The notes below the pieces were generated by a model. That model saw nothing but the letters and a program-made list of their open reading frames with translations. It made no database searches and was not told the DNA's origin. A DNA stretch of 37,175 nt from Deltaproteobacteria bacterium (GTDB taxonomy: Bacteria > Desulfobacterota > Desulfomonilia > Desulfomonilales > Desulfomonilaceae), in contig VGSG01000037.1 of assembly GCA_016875095.1 (NCBI GenBank), positions 1-37,175 of the forward strand, written 5' to 3'. How positions within the stretch are numbered: position 1 is the first letter of the stretch; every line of letters starts with the position of its first letter. A program made the translations under genes and the position numbers. Shown piece after piece: positions 1 through 8,432 of the stretch.

Positions 1-517
1 GCGTTCTATCGCTTCGAAAATCCCCTTGTATCCCATAGGCGTTAAATTAAAGGTTGGGTGCGTATGATTTCAACTAGTTATAACCCTCCCCCTTCCCCCA
101 TAGGCGTTCAAATAAGGAATCGGCCTCCGTGATAACAATGCCTTATCTTCCTCCCCCTTCCCCCTCCCTTGACGGGAGAGGGAAGCGGGATGGTGATAAC
201 CAATTGTAATTAAAGGGGCTGATTTCTTATTTGAACGCCTATGCCCCTGGCGGGAGAGGGCAGGGTGAGGGGGAACAAGGTATCTTCTGCGGGCTCTCCA
301 TTTTAGCGCCTATGCCCCTGTGTCCCCCTTTAGAAAAGGGGGACACAGGGGCACATACCCCCTTTACGTAAAAGGGGCAGGGGAGATTTTCCCTCGGATA
401 ATCGAACGAATGCTGCAACTCAAGCTCCATCCGTTTACAGGCCGCTCACCCTGTGCTAGGGATGATTGCCGGCGCGGGCCCCGGTCTGCGCCAAATCATA
501 AGGACCTCACACAACCT
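1..517. repeat. Repeat-rich intergenic region
   Basis: I see no convincing gene here. The region holds copies of a motif beginning CATAGGCGTT at 34-53 and 99-121, and inverted at 221-243, with a further partial inverted core at 303-313. It also holds a perfect 18-bp inverted repeat (314-331 with 335-352, 3-nt loop) that would form a very stable hairpin on either strand. C-rich and G-rich tracts fill the rest. Short open frames exist but they run through the palindromes and look non-coding. A promoter for the following prenyltransferase must lie here or upstream, but I cannot pick one out. Confidence 0.7.
99..243. repeat. Short element with 23-bp terminal inverted repeats
   Basis: The left end (99-121) and the reverse complement of the right end (221-243) agree at 22 of 23 positions, starting CATAGGCGTTCAAATAAG. 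The 99-bp interior contains a C-rich/G-rich near-palindrome and no open frame of note. The arrangement resembles a non-autonomous MITE- or REPIN-type element. I see no transposase in the window and no clear target duplication. Single copies of the end motif occur at 34-53 and 31362-31379. Confidence 0.55.
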
Positions 518-1399
518 ATGAGCAGTTTCGTAGCGCTCGCACACCTCATGCGGCCCACCCAGTGGGTGAAGAACGGCTTTGTCTTCATGCCGTTGATCTT
601 CAGCGCTCACCTGATGGTGGAGGAAGACATCGTCCGGGTGGCGGGAGTTTTCATAGCGTTCTGCCTGGCGTCATCAGCCACCTATATTCTCAACGATTAC
701 GCCGACATGGAACGTGACCGGGCTCATCCTCTCAAACAGAACCGGCCCCTGGCTCGAGGAGACATCTCGCCCGCTGCCGCTTTGACAGCTATGGTGGCGC
801 TGCTTCTCGTGGTCTTCGGGATCGCGGCCGCGGTCAAGGCCCCGCTCGCGTGCCATATGTACCTAAGCGCTTATCTGCTGATCCAGGTGGCATACTCTTT
901 CGGCTTGAAGAACCTGGTGATCCTGGATGTGCTGACCATTTCCTCGGGCTTCCTCCTCCGGGTGTTGGCCGGCGCTGCTGCGATTGCGGTCACCGTCTCG
1001 AGTTGGCTTGTCCTGTGTACTTTTTCGCTCGCGATCCTCCTTGCCTTGGGAAAGCGCCGCCACGAAGTGGTTTTGCTCAACGACAACGCGATCAGTCACA
1101 GGCCGGTGCTGGAAAACTACAGTGTGCAACTGCTGGATCAGTTGTTGCTGATCGTAACCACATCCACGTTCATCTTTTACTGCTTGTACTCCGTGCGAGG
1201 GAACCCTGAAACGGGAATTGAATCGGAAAAGATGATGTTCACCATTCCGTTGGTGACGTACGGCATCTTTCGGTACATGTTCTTGGTTTATCACAAAGAA
1301 GAAGGGGGATCTCCTACGACGATGCTGCTCACGGATCCTCCCCTGTTGGCTTGCACGGTTGTCTGGTTGGCCGCGTGCGTGGCAATTATCTATTTCTGA
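518..1399 (+). CDS. UbiA-family polyprenyl-phosphate phosphoribosyltransferase (DPPR synthase-like)
   Basis: This 293-residue polytopic membrane protein belongs to the UbiA prenyltransferase superfamily. The closest match in pattern is decaprenyl-phosphate phosphoribosyltransferase, which transfers 5-phosphoribose from PRPP to a polyprenyl phosphate. The family signature is clear: N59-D60, D63 and D67 followed by H-P-x-K and R-P form the Mg/diphosphate site. The second signature is Y125-x4-K130-x5-D136. Most of the protein is hydrophobic, as expected for about nine membrane helices. The open frame extends upstream to 320 through the hairpin repeat, so I chose the ATG at 518, which has AAGGA at 500-504. 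No DprE1/DprE2-type epimerase gene is next to it, so the acceptor lipid and the fate of the product are unknown. The superfamily is certain; the exact substrate is inference. Confidence 0.85.
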   Translation: MSSFVALAHLMRPTQWVKNGFVFMPLIFSAHLMVEEDIVRVAGVFIAFCLASSATYILNDYADMERDRAHPLKQNRPLARGDISPAAALTAMVALLLVVFGIAAAVKAPLACHMYLSAYLLIQVAYSFGLKNLVILDVLTISSGFLLRVLAGAAAIAVTVSSWLVLCTFSLAILLALGKRRHEVVLLNDNAISHRPVLENYSVQLLDQLLLIVTTSTFIFYCLYSVRGNPETGIESEKMMFTIPLVTYGIFRYMFLVYHKEEGGSPTTMLLTDPPLLACTVVWLAACVAIIYF

Positions 1400-1472
1400 C
1401 GGGGATTTCGCTGACTGCTCTGTTCATTTCACACCCGGGTCTTGCCCGGGTCGGAGCGAGAGAGGTCCCAGG

Positions 1473-1784
1473 ATGTTGAAAGCTCTCAAGTATCTCGTCT
1501 GGTTCGGGGTCATGGCCGGCCTCGGGGTGATCCTGGGCTGCTTCATCCACGGCTGGAGAGTGGGCCAGACCACTCTGATGAGTGGAGTGGCATTCGTCCG
1601 TGAGCTCCCACACGGGGAACGAATCGTGGGCGCCATTGAAACCACGGTCTTCTCTTACCAGGAAAGGAAGCACCTGGAGAACTTTATGAAAAAGCATGAA
1701 GGCAAGATCAAGATCGACCCCAATGTGCTCAAGCAACACGAGGACTTGTATCGAGGGGGCTCATCAGGACCTCGGTCGGAATGA
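1473..1784 (+). CDS. Small single-span membrane protein, unknown function
   Basis: This 103-residue protein has one hydrophobic segment at about residues 8-27, followed by a charged, probably helical tail rich in Lys, Glu and Arg (residues 55-103). The ATG at 1473 follows a GAGAGAGG stretch ending at 1465, which fits a ribosome binding site. It starts 73 bp after the prenyltransferase in the same direction and could share its transcript. I recognise no family. The tail would face the cytoplasm or periplasm depending on insertion, and the sequence does not settle this. Confidence 0.55.
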   Translation: MLKALKYLVWFGVMAGLGVILGCFIHGWRVGQTTLMSGVAFVRELPHGERIVGAIETTVFSYQERKHLENFMKKHEGKIKIDPNVLKQHEDLYRGGSSGPRSE

Positions 1785-2266
1785 AAAGACTCCGCTTCCG
1801 GCTCAAGCCTTAACTGAAGGCCTAGCTGTTCGTCTGTCGGTCATTCCTGCGAAGGCAGGAATCCAGTCTCAAGGACTTGGCGCAAGGTCGTGGACTGCCC
1901 GCGTGTTCAATCTCCGGATTCCCGCGTTCGCGGGAATGACGAACAAAGGCTCCCCGGCTGAATCCCCTTGGAATACTCGTCTCGCGGCCGGACGGAAATC
2001 ATCTTTGCCACCGGCATGACGCCTATGCGGGATTCGAGGGAACCCTTCGGCGCTCTGCCCGGAACGCGGCGACGATGCGCAGGACTTGCTATCAATATTT
2101 CGCACTATTTTTTCGGCATATTATAAGAAAAAATAAAACCAAAACTTGACAATATTTGAGCAAGGTGTTACCGCATCTTCCCGACGCCTGTTTGGCGCAG
2201 CTCCAGGGACCATACCCCGCGCCGAGCGCTCAGGCTGCCCCACCAAGAAAACCGCAGGGAGTCGCG
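1785..2266. other. Intergenic region with REPIN and AT-rich tract
   Basis: The left part carries the inverted-repeat element at 1840-1942. Another CATAGGCG core lies inverted at about 2020-2027. From 2095 to 2160 the DNA becomes strongly AT-rich, in contrast to its surroundings, and contains a TTGACA at 2146-2151. No good -10 box sits 16-18 bp downstream (only TACCGC), so a promoter is possible but not demonstrated. Confidence 0.5.
1840..1942. repeat. REPIN-like element, GTCATTCC family
   Basis: Two inverted copies of a palindromic unit of the form GTCATTCCYGCGAASGCRGG bracket about 50 bp of unrelated sequence. Each end is itself a hairpin (CCTGC/GCAGG on the left, CCCGCG/CGCGGG on the right). 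Related units occur at 16737, 22935, 31399 and, as a right end only, at about 31650-31680. Confidence 0.7.
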
Positions 2267-2716
2267 ATGAAGCCCGATCACACCGCCCATGAAACCGATC
2301 TGTCGTGCATACCTGCTCCGTTTCGAGAGAATTACCGCTTCCTGTCAGAGTTGATCAGTTGTAAGGACAGAAACAACTCGCTCAAGAAACGCCTCGCCAA
2401 TCTCGATGAATGGCCTCTGGCCGAATTGAGAGGCAGGCTCAACCGCCGTCAGATGAAGCTGGTGAAGGATTTCCTCAACGGGGACGGTTTGGAAGGGATG
2501 GAGCCGTTGGAATGTCCGGTGCCCGCCGAGCTGGAAGCAGCGATTCTCGTCAAGAAGCGCGCTTCGTGGCTCCCTTGGGAGGCGGAAGCCATCCGCAAGG
2601 CGGATCGCTGGCGCGCAGACGTGCGCGCTATTGCCGAGCATCTGGGTCGCACCATCAAGCTCTGCGTAGATAACGGCCGTTCTACTCGAGTCCCAAAAAA
2701 AATGGAGCCGCTTTAG
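2267..2716 (+). CDS. Hypothetical protein, 149 residues
   Basis: I do not recognise this protein. It is soluble-looking, charged and probably mostly helical, with a Lys/Arg-rich centre and no signal peptide or membrane segment. The frame is open from a TTG at 2156. The ATG at 2267 is preceded by AGGGAG at good spacing, and the upstream part reads Pro/Ala-rich and low in complexity, so I chose 2267. It stands alone between repeat-rich spacers. Because the DNA just upstream is AT-rich, it may have its own promoter. It could also be a remnant of a larger gene; nothing in the sequence decides this. Confidence 0.45.
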   Translation: MKPDHTAHETDLSCIPAPFRENYRFLSELISCKDRNNSLKKRLANLDEWPLAELRGRLNRRQMKLVKDFLNGDGLEGMEPLECPVPAELEAAILVKKRASWLPWEAEAIRKADRWRADVRAIAEHLGRTIKLCVDNGRSTRVPKKMEPL

Positions 2717-2761
2717 AATCCTTGTGCTTCCGGAAGCCGGCCGAAGGCGGGGAAATAGTTC

Positions 2762-2785
2762 GGTGGGACAGGCGTCTCGCCTGTC
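2762..2785. repeat. Palindromic repeat, GGTGGGACAGG family
   Basis: A perfect 8-bp stem (2767-2774 with 2778-2785, loop TCT) lies in the spacer between two convergent genes. The same GGTGGGACAGGC words recur at 23089-23143 and 29731-29810, so this is one unit of a dispersed repeat family. Confidence 0.6.
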
Positions 2786-2907
2786 TATTCCGGCGCGGTG
2801 ATTCTCTCCAAGTTATGACCGGCAGTCTTGTAGGACGCGGTGACCCCGCGGGACGCAAAGGAACCGCATCCTACGCGAACATGACGCCGAACCAGCAAAG
2901 CCGAATC

Positions 2908-3633
2908 CTAAGCCGGATACAGTTCCACGCGAGGATTTTCTTGGCTGAGCATGTCCAGCCTGGCGCTTCCTCCACAGAACCTCTCGATAAGCCGGGCAAT
3001 CTCGCGGCAGGCCTCCTGAACCTCTTCCACGGAAACCGGAGGCAGCCCGTCCACGTTGACTTCCAGCGCGGTGGTCTCGGGAACCACCAGGGTGTGCTTG
3101 GCCTGGCGCCAGGTCCAGCGCCTGGTTAGAACAGTCTTGCCTTCCACGAAGATGATTTCCCCGGGCGCCGGGTGTTCGACCTCGTCCGAATCCAACGGCG
3201 TGAATTCTTCGTCTCCACGAGCAGGCCGTAGCTCGATGTCTTGGGTGAGCGTGTCGATGGCGTGGCCGCCAGCAGGCGCAAGATACCGCAGGGAGACCAC
3301 GTTGCCGATGTCCACCAGAGCGTTGATCGAGGGCAGGGGCTCATTTCTCAGCACACGTCGAGCCATAGCTTCGATGGACGGCCTGAATTTGCTGGGTTTC
3401 GCGCCAAAAGCCCGATACGCTTCGCGCCAGGAAGCCATCTTAGGGTGCTCGGCCAGAGTTTCAAGGTTGAGTCGGCCTCGGGCTTCATCTTCCGCAGCGC
3501 GCAGCAACGAAATGAGCCCTTCGGATGAGGGGCCGTTCTTCACTCCATGAGCGATTACAAGGCCACGGACGTAACCGGGAAAGCGGTCAAAAACCTCTTG
3601 AGAAATCGTGTAAGAACTTATGTGGCTCGTCAA
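2908..3633 (-). CDS. Solo B3/B4 domain protein (phenylalanyl-tRNA synthetase beta-like)
   Basis: This 241-residue protein matches the B3/B4 tRNA-binding domain family, known from the beta chain of phenylalanyl-tRNA synthetase and as free-standing proteins. Recognisable parts are the central segment with A-x-R-A-F-G-x-x-P-S-x-F-x-P-S and the later D-x-x-N-x-V-S-L-R stretch followed by P-A-G-G-x-D-like residues. In FARSB this domain belongs to the editing module, and solo versions are suspected of editing or tRNA-related roles, which is inference here. The open frame reaches a GTG at 3687. A TTG at 3633, however, is preceded at 5 bp by a near-perfect AAGGGAGG, so TTG is the likely start. There is no synthetase gene beside it. 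Confidence 0.75.
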   Translation of the reverse strand: MTSHISSYTISQEVFDRFPGYVRGLVIAHGVKNGPSSEGLISLLRAAEDEARGRLNLETLAEHPKMASWREAYRAFGAKPSKFRPSIEAMARRVLRNEPLPSINALVDIGNVVSLRYLAPAGGHAIDTLTQDIELRPARGDEEFTPLDSDEVEHPAPGEIIFVEGKTVLTRRWTWRQAKHTLVVPETTALEVNVDGLPPVSVEEVQEACREIARLIERFCGGSARLDMLSQENPRVELYPA

Positions 3634-3735
3634 AGCAGCCTCCCTTGTTTGTGATTCGACGACACCATACCCACCTTGATGACTCACTCGAATAGGTGCG
3701 ACGCCGACAGTGTACCTAGTCGGACATCCGAAGAC

Positions 3736-3816
3736 AAATCCTCCCCGCCCCCTTTAGGAAAGGGGGGTATGGAACGCCTTCCTCCTTTTGTAAAGGGGGA
3801 CACAGGGGGATTTTCT
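3736..3816. repeat. Inverted-repeat element, AAATCC(Y)CCC family
   Basis: The element begins AAATCCTCCCCG and ends with GGGGGATTT, so the tips are inverted repeats. Inside are two C-run/G-run hairpins, and the right one shares GGGGGACACAGGGG with the hairpin at 314-352. A second copy of the same layout lies at 9460-9538. Confidence 0.65.
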
Positions 3817-3886
3817 CAGTAATTACCACCAGGTGTAACCAGTTGAGCAGTCCCATCGCGCCTCGTAATTGAAGGCTTACCGACAA

Positions 3887-6088
3887 CTACCTCGATGCGC
3901 GTCCCGACCGCCGGAGCAGCGTTCTGAATTTCTCGGTCGCACGGACCGCGTCCGGATGCGATCTGAGCTCTTCCACGGTGTAGAGCATCCTGGTCACCCA
4001 GTTTGCGCGCTCCGAGGTGGTCCCCGGGAAGTTCTGTTGCCGTTTGTCGAGGAATATGTCCTCCTGGTTGATCGCCACCAGCTTCGAGGGCGTTTCGAAC
4101 AGGAATCGTAGGACCGCGGTGTGGAGCTCCTCTGTAGGGGCCGACGATTCAAAGGCAAGATGAGCCGCGTGAGGGTTGAGCAGCTCATCCTGCGTCAGTC
4201 TTTGGAGGATCTTCTCCTTGTGGAGCGCCCGATCCTGCCGAAAGCGCGGTTCCGTCTCATCGTCCAGTTGTCCGATTTCCTTGCGGACGTCTATGTCCGC
4301 GCCGCTCCAGAACCCTGCCAGGGTAGGCAGGTCGTGAGTGCTGATCGAGACCAGCGCGTTTTCAGGATAGCTCCGGCCCGGGATCAGGTTGCCTTCGCCG
4401 TCTCGTTCGAAATAAAACAGACGGTAAGAGAAAATTCTCTTTGCCATGAGCCTCTCTCTGAGATCGTAGGGCACGGTTCCCAGATCCTCTCCCACCATAA
4501 CGGCGCGGGTTTCCTGGCTCAGTAGAGCGAGAATATTGAGCAGGTCGTCTTCGAAGTCTCGGACGTAGAAACCGTCCTTGGGCGTGCGACCTTCAGGTAT
4601 CCAGAAAAGACGGCGCACCTGCATCACGTGGTCGATACGCGCCGCGCCGCCGTGGCTGCAACTGGTTCGGAGTTTTCGGATAAACGGCGCGTACCCCGCG
4701 CGTCTGATGGCTTCCCGATTCGGTGGAGGGAAGCCCCAGTCCTGACCCTGAGGAGCGAACGCATCGGGTGGAGCGCCGACCCTGCATCCGTGGTGAAAGA
4801 AGTCTTGGAGCGCCCAGCTATCCGCGCCGTTCACATCCACCGCGAGCGCCTCGTCATGATACAGACCTATGCGCATTCCCTTTGAGAGCGCGTACTCCTG
4901 CACGCGCTTGAGCTGCTCTTCGATTTGCCATTGCAGATACTTCCAGAAGAGAATCTCCGTAGCACGCTCGTCGGCAAATGCCTTGATTTCAAGAGAATCC
5001 GGCTCGCGCAAACCCGCGGGCCATTCTCGCCACAGGTGCACAGGCGGGTCTTCGGAGATGAATCGACGCTCCAGCTCACAGAAGACCGCGAACTTTTTCA
5101 GATACTCCCCCTGCGATTCCACGTATGCCATGAATTCCGCCCACCGTGGACTGCCGGCCCTTGGCGGACTGTGCCGGTCCATGAACGAACCGAAGAGTTC
5201 ACGGAGAACTTCGAGTTTCAGGGCCGCCACACCCTCGTAGTCCACGTGGTCCGCATTGCGGAGCCGCTCGATACGACGAACGGTTTTGGGATCCTTCACG
5301 AGACCGCGAGCCGCCGCGGATTCGCTGAAATCCGGGATCGCCGTGAGATCCAGGTAGATGAAGTTCCGGTACAACCGGCTGGAAGGCAGGTACGGGCTGA
5401 TGGTGTACGGCGCCCGATTCGACAGCGCGTGGAGAGGGTTTAAACCCACGAAGTCAACCGTCAGGTCATCCGCAGCCCAGTCCACGAACGCCATCAAGTC
5501 TGAAAAATCGCCGACGCCCCAGTTCCTTTGGGATCGAATCCCGTACAGGGCCACATTGACCCCGGCAATCTTCGCGCCGCTCTCCAGCGGTTCAGGCAAG
5601 TATGCGGCGGATGGGCAAACGATCCAGGTCCCGGGAAAGGAGTGGAGCTTTTCACCGCGCCGCACGTGGATGTGGGTCCGATGGACCCCTGTTTGGAGAT
5701 CGGTGGGGAACGGCGCGGAGACGTGAATGAGGCCGGTATCCTGACTAACACGGACGGAGATCTGCTCACGGGCCCGGGAGAACAGCCGCTCCTGGCCCTC
5801 TTCGTGCACCAGCGCGACGGTGATCTCATCAACGTCCGGTATCGGGGCCACCGCAGTTGATTCCGGCTCAATGCAAACGGTGAACGTCTCCGGCGGATTT
5901 CCGGCGCAGGCCACCAAGGTGGCGAGAGAGGGTTTCGCCACGTCGTCGGGTATGGCGATCCCTTTGGCCTCAAGGATTCTGAGCGCGGTCTCCAGATCCG
6001 CACGGTGCGTGACCCCGTAGTTGTCCGTGTATTTCCGCTCGACACCAAGGCTTTCGGCCAGATTGATCAATGCTTCATCAGCGTTCAT
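3887..6088 (-). CDS. malQ: 4-alpha-glucanotransferase (amylomaltase)
   Basis: This 733-residue GH77 enzyme moves alpha-1,4-glucan segments between maltodextrins or glycogen-derived chains. The catalytic residues are visible: nucleophile D486 in the R-I-D-H motif, acid/base E534 in G-E-D-L-G, and D586 in T-H-D-L-P-T. The segment around residues 440-456 (G-A-P-P-D-x-F-x-x-x-G-Q-x-W-G) is the GH77 hallmark. About 170 extra N-terminal residues precede the barrel, as in the long MalQ form of Enterobacteria, and probably form beta-sandwich domains. The ATG at 6088 has a GAGAGGG about 10 bp upstream. No glycogen phosphorylase, synthase or MalT gene lies nearby, so it is an isolated glycan gene, transcribed divergently from the acyl-CoA dehydrogenase at 6406. 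Confidence 0.95.
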   Translation of the reverse strand: MNADEALINLAESLGVERKYTDNYGVTHRADLETALRILEAKGIAIPDDVAKPSLATLVACAGNPPETFTVCIEPESTAVAPIPDVDEITVALVHEEGQERLFSRAREQISVRVSQDTGLIHVSAPFPTDLQTGVHRTHIHVRRGEKLHSFPGTWIVCPSAAYLPEPLESGAKIAGVNVALYGIRSQRNWGVGDFSDLMAFVDWAADDLTVDFVGLNPLHALSNRAPYTISPYLPSSRLYRNFIYLDLTAIPDFSESAAARGLVKDPKTVRRIERLRNADHVDYEGVAALKLEVLRELFGSFMDRHSPPRAGSPRWAEFMAYVESQGEYLKKFAVFCELERRFISEDPPVHLWREWPAGLREPDSLEIKAFADERATEILFWKYLQWQIEEQLKRVQEYALSKGMRIGLYHDEALAVDVNGADSWALQDFFHHGCRVGAPPDAFAPQGQDWGFPPPNREAIRRAGYAPFIRKLRTSCSHGGAARIDHVMQVRRLFWIPEGRTPKDGFYVRDFEDDLLNILALLSQETRAVMVGEDLGTVPYDLRERLMAKRIFSYRLFYFERDGEGNLIPGRSYPENALVSISTHDLPTLAGFWSGADIDVRKEIGQLDDETEPRFRQDRALHKEKILQRLTQDELLNPHAAHLAFESSAPTEELHTAVLRFLFETPSKLVAINQEDIFLDKRQQNFPGTTSERANWVTRMLYTVEELRSHPDAVRATEKFRTLLRRSGRASR

Positions 6089-6132
6089 TAAATAGAGACC
6101 CTCTCACAATATGGAATACCATGTTTTTCCTG

Positions 6133-6160
6133 TTGACGCGTTTCGTCGTTTGCCGATAAT
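6133..6160 (+). promoter_or_regulatory. Sigma70-type promoter with hairpin at the transcript start
   Basis: TTGACG (6133-6138) and GATAAT (6155-6160) are separated by 16 bp, which places transcription start near 6167 and a leader of about 240 nt before the dehydrogenase. An imperfect inverted repeat (GAAACCGCCGG at 6161-6171 against CCGGCGCGGTTTC at 6197-6209) starts right after the -10 box. It could be an operator or a leader hairpin. The remaining 317-bp divergent spacer towards malQ shows nothing else I can name. Confidence 0.55.
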
Positions 6161-6405
6161 GAAACCGCCGGACCGTTCAATCCCCTTCGCAGAATACCGG
6201 CGCGGTTTCCGATCAATTCCGCATGACGCCGCATCGTGGTGGCCGTGGGCCGAAGATACGTCCGCCGCGACGAAGTCGTCAAACATTTTCCGTGCCGAGG
6301 GTCTGCGCTGGTGTTTGATTGAGCCGTGGCAGGAAACAAGCTTCAAGGACCTTTCTCGAAGATTCACGGATTTTCAAATCGCTTGTCGGAAACCGGAGTC
6401 GGCGT

Positions 6406-7578
6406 ATGGAATTTAAGCTCAATGACGAACAGCGTCTTATCAGGAAGGCGGCCCGTGATTTCGCATTCAAGGAACTGGAGCCGAATGCGCGCGAATGGGA
6501 AGAGACTGCGACATTCTCCCGAGACGTCTTCACCAAGATGGGGCGCCTGGACTTCACCGGGCTGTACGTCCCGGAAGAGTACAATGGGACCGGCGTGGGT
6601 CGGCTCACCGCGTGCCTCATATTCGAGGAATTGGCCAAGGGATGTTTTTCCACCGCGGTGTGCCTCACCGTTCACAACATGGTGACTAATCTCATCTATC
6701 AGTACGGCTCGGAGGAGCAGCGGGAACGATGGGTCAAGCCCCTTGCCGCGGGACAACAACTGGCCGCGTATTCACTGACCGAGGCTGACGCCGGCTCGGA
6801 CGCGGCGGCCCTGAGCGCGTCCGCGATGAAGACCGACGGTGGATACGTGCTCAACGGGACAAAATTGTTCGTGACCAGCGGGGGGGTCGCAGACGTCTAC
6901 GCGGTGATGATGCGCACGGATTCGGAGCAAAAGGAGAGGGCTCGCGGGATCAGCGCATTCGTCGTGGAAAAGGGCGCCAAGGGCTTCTCGTTCGGACATC
7001 ATGAGCCCAAGATGGGCATGAACTCGTCTCCCACCACGGAATTACACTTCAACGACTGCTTCATCCCCGACGAGAATCTCCTGGGAGAAACGGGAAGGGG
7101 CTTCAATATGGCCCTCACCGCGCTTAACGGGGGCCGGATCAGCATAGGGGCTTGTTCCGTGGGACTGGCCCAACAAGCCTTAGACTACGCCCTGAACTAC
7201 GCTCACAAGCGCCAACAGTTTGGGCGGCCTATAGTCTCTTTCCAGGGTCTGCAATTCCTTTTCGCAGACCTTGTGACGGAAATAGAAGCCGCCAGGCTGA
7301 TGATCTATCGGGCCGCGTTTCTCATGGACCAAGGGGAGGCCAGCGTAATGGAAGCCGCTATGGCAAAGCGGTTGGCAACAGACACCGCGATGCGGGTCAC
7401 CACCGACGCGGTCCAGATCCTCGGCGGCGCTGGGTACATGAAATCCTATCCCGTGGAGATGTACATGCGGTTCGCTAAGGTGGCCCAGATATTCGAAGGC
7501 ACCAACCAGATACAGAGACTGGTGATAGCCAGAGAGCTCACAAAGTACAAGGGTGGAAAAAGACCGGACGCTTATTAA
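6406..7578 (+). CDS. Acyl-CoA dehydrogenase, short-chain type
   Basis: This 390-residue flavoprotein oxidises a short or medium acyl-CoA to the 2-enoyl-CoA and passes electrons to ETF. The FAD signature A-Y-S-L-T-E-A-D-A-G-S-D is at 121-132. The catalytic base is E364 in F-E-G-T-N-Q-I-Q, at the position used by short- and medium-chain dehydrogenases. R-x-F-G (270-273) and the I-L-G-G-A-G-Y segment (338-344) also fit the family. The length is normal. I chose the ATG at 6406 over an upstream GTG/ATG in frame because GGAG lies 7 bp before it and homology begins there. The XRE-cupin regulator follows after 27 bp and probably controls the pair. The exact acyl substrate cannot be told from sequence. 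Confidence 0.92.
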   Translation: MEFKLNDEQRLIRKAARDFAFKELEPNAREWEETATFSRDVFTKMGRLDFTGLYVPEEYNGTGVGRLTACLIFEELAKGCFSTAVCLTVHNMVTNLIYQYGSEEQRERWVKPLAAGQQLAAYSLTEADAGSDAAALSASAMKTDGGYVLNGTKLFVTSGGVADVYAVMMRTDSEQKERARGISAFVVEKGAKGFSFGHHEPKMGMNSSPTTELHFNDCFIPDENLLGETGRGFNMALTALNGGRISIGACSVGLAQQALDYALNYAHKRQQFGRPIVSFQGLQFLFADLVTEIEAARLMIYRAAFLMDQGEASVMEAAMAKRLATDTAMRVTTDAVQILGGAGYMKSYPVEMYMRFAKVAQIFEGTNQIQRLVIARELTKYKGGKRPDAY

Positions 7579-7605
7579 TGGCCCGAAAGGCGCAGGAGAA
7601 GAGAA

Positions 7606-8148
7606 ATGCCGACGAAACCCCGTTCCAGCCGCAGCCTGGGCGAACGGATCCAGGACATGAGAAAAAAGCAAAAGATGAATCTGGACGCCTTTGCCAAGAA
7701 GACAGGGTATGACGCGGACTATCTAGCGAAGATCGAAGAAGGAAAGATATCTCCTCCCGTAGGCGCGCTCATCCAGATATCGAGAGCTCTGGCGGTGGAC
7801 TCTTCAACACTGCTCGCGGAAGAGAAGAAAAAGGAACGCGCCCGCAGCTACCGCAAACGCACCAAGGCGTATCTGTACAAGAATCTCACCCCCGGCGCTG
7901 AAGATAAGCATCTCTGGGCGTACCTGATCACCCTGGAGCCCAAGAAGGAGCACGAACGAGTCGAGTACCAGCATGAAGGCGAGGAATTCGTCTACGTGAT
8001 CGAGGGCCGGGTTCAGATTCAGGTGGGGAAGAAAGGCCATGAGCTTAAGAAGGGCGCCAGCCTCCACTTCATGTCGAGCCAGCCCCATACGCTCAAGAAT
8101 CTCTCCGCGCGCCAGTCCAAGCTCCTGGTGGTGGTTTACGCTCCCTGA
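7606..8148 (+). CDS. XRE-family transcriptional regulator with cupin domain
   Basis: This 180-residue protein joins an N-terminal helix-turn-helix of the XRE/Cro type (about residues 11-68) to a C-terminal cupin_2 barrel (about 104-178). Metal-ligand positions of the cupin are visible as H123 and E126/E127 in motif 1 and H161 in motif 2. Proteins of this architecture usually sense a small molecule or metal through the cupin and control a neighbouring catabolic operon. It lies 27 bp after the acyl-CoA dehydrogenase with GGAGAAGAG before its ATG. The inverted repeat at 6161-6209 just downstream of the promoter is a candidate operator, which is inference. The ligand is unknown. Confidence 0.88.
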   Translation: MPTKPRSSRSLGERIQDMRKKQKMNLDAFAKKTGYDADYLAKIEEGKISPPVGALIQISRALAVDSSTLLAEEKKKERARSYRKRTKAYLYKNLTPGAEDKHLWAYLITLEPKKEHERVEYQHEGEEFVYVIEGRVQIQVGKKGHELKKGASLHFMSSQPHTLKNLSARQSKLLVVVYAP

Positions 8149-8315
8149 ATCGGGTCGGCCTCCCCATGAGCTTCGTCATGAGGAGCGTCGTTTGTCGCTC
8201 TCCTGGACTGCGCGATTCCATCCCCTCGGCGTAGAGTCCACGATGAGCTTTCGGGCGGCAATTGCGGGCGGAAAGGGAACTTTCGGGGGGTTCGACGTGT
8301 CTTACTATTCAAGGG

Positions 8316-8414
8316 TTATGTGAACTGCGAAACCGCAACCATCTCATTCTTTGACCGCATCTTGGCAGCCCGTGCGGCGAGATGCGCGGTTCGCCCAAAG
8401 ACACGATAACCCAT
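8316..8414 (-). CDS. Possible 32-residue small protein
   Basis: A minus-strand frame of 32 codons starts with ATG at 8414 and ends with TAA at 8316-8318. It is preceded at exactly 7 bp by a perfect GAAAGGAGGT. The product would be basic, with five Arg and three Lys and no membrane segment. The stem at 8433-8453 would sit in its 5' leader. The strong Shine-Dalgarno sequence is the main evidence. There is no recognisable promoter, and a chance match is possible in a spacer this long. Confidence 0.35.
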   Translation of the reverse strand: MGYRVFGRTAHLAARAAKMRSKNEMVAVSQFT

Positions 8415-8432
8415 ATCCATACCTCCTTTCAC

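Noticed and set aside
314-352. Perfect 18-bp hairpin as a terminator
   Set aside because: No T run follows on either strand, and related C-run/G-run words occur in the dispersed repeats, so I treat it as a repeat.
2146-2174. Promoter TTGACA before the 2267 gene
   Set aside because: The -35 box is perfect but the -10 position reads TACCGC, too weak to list as a promoter.
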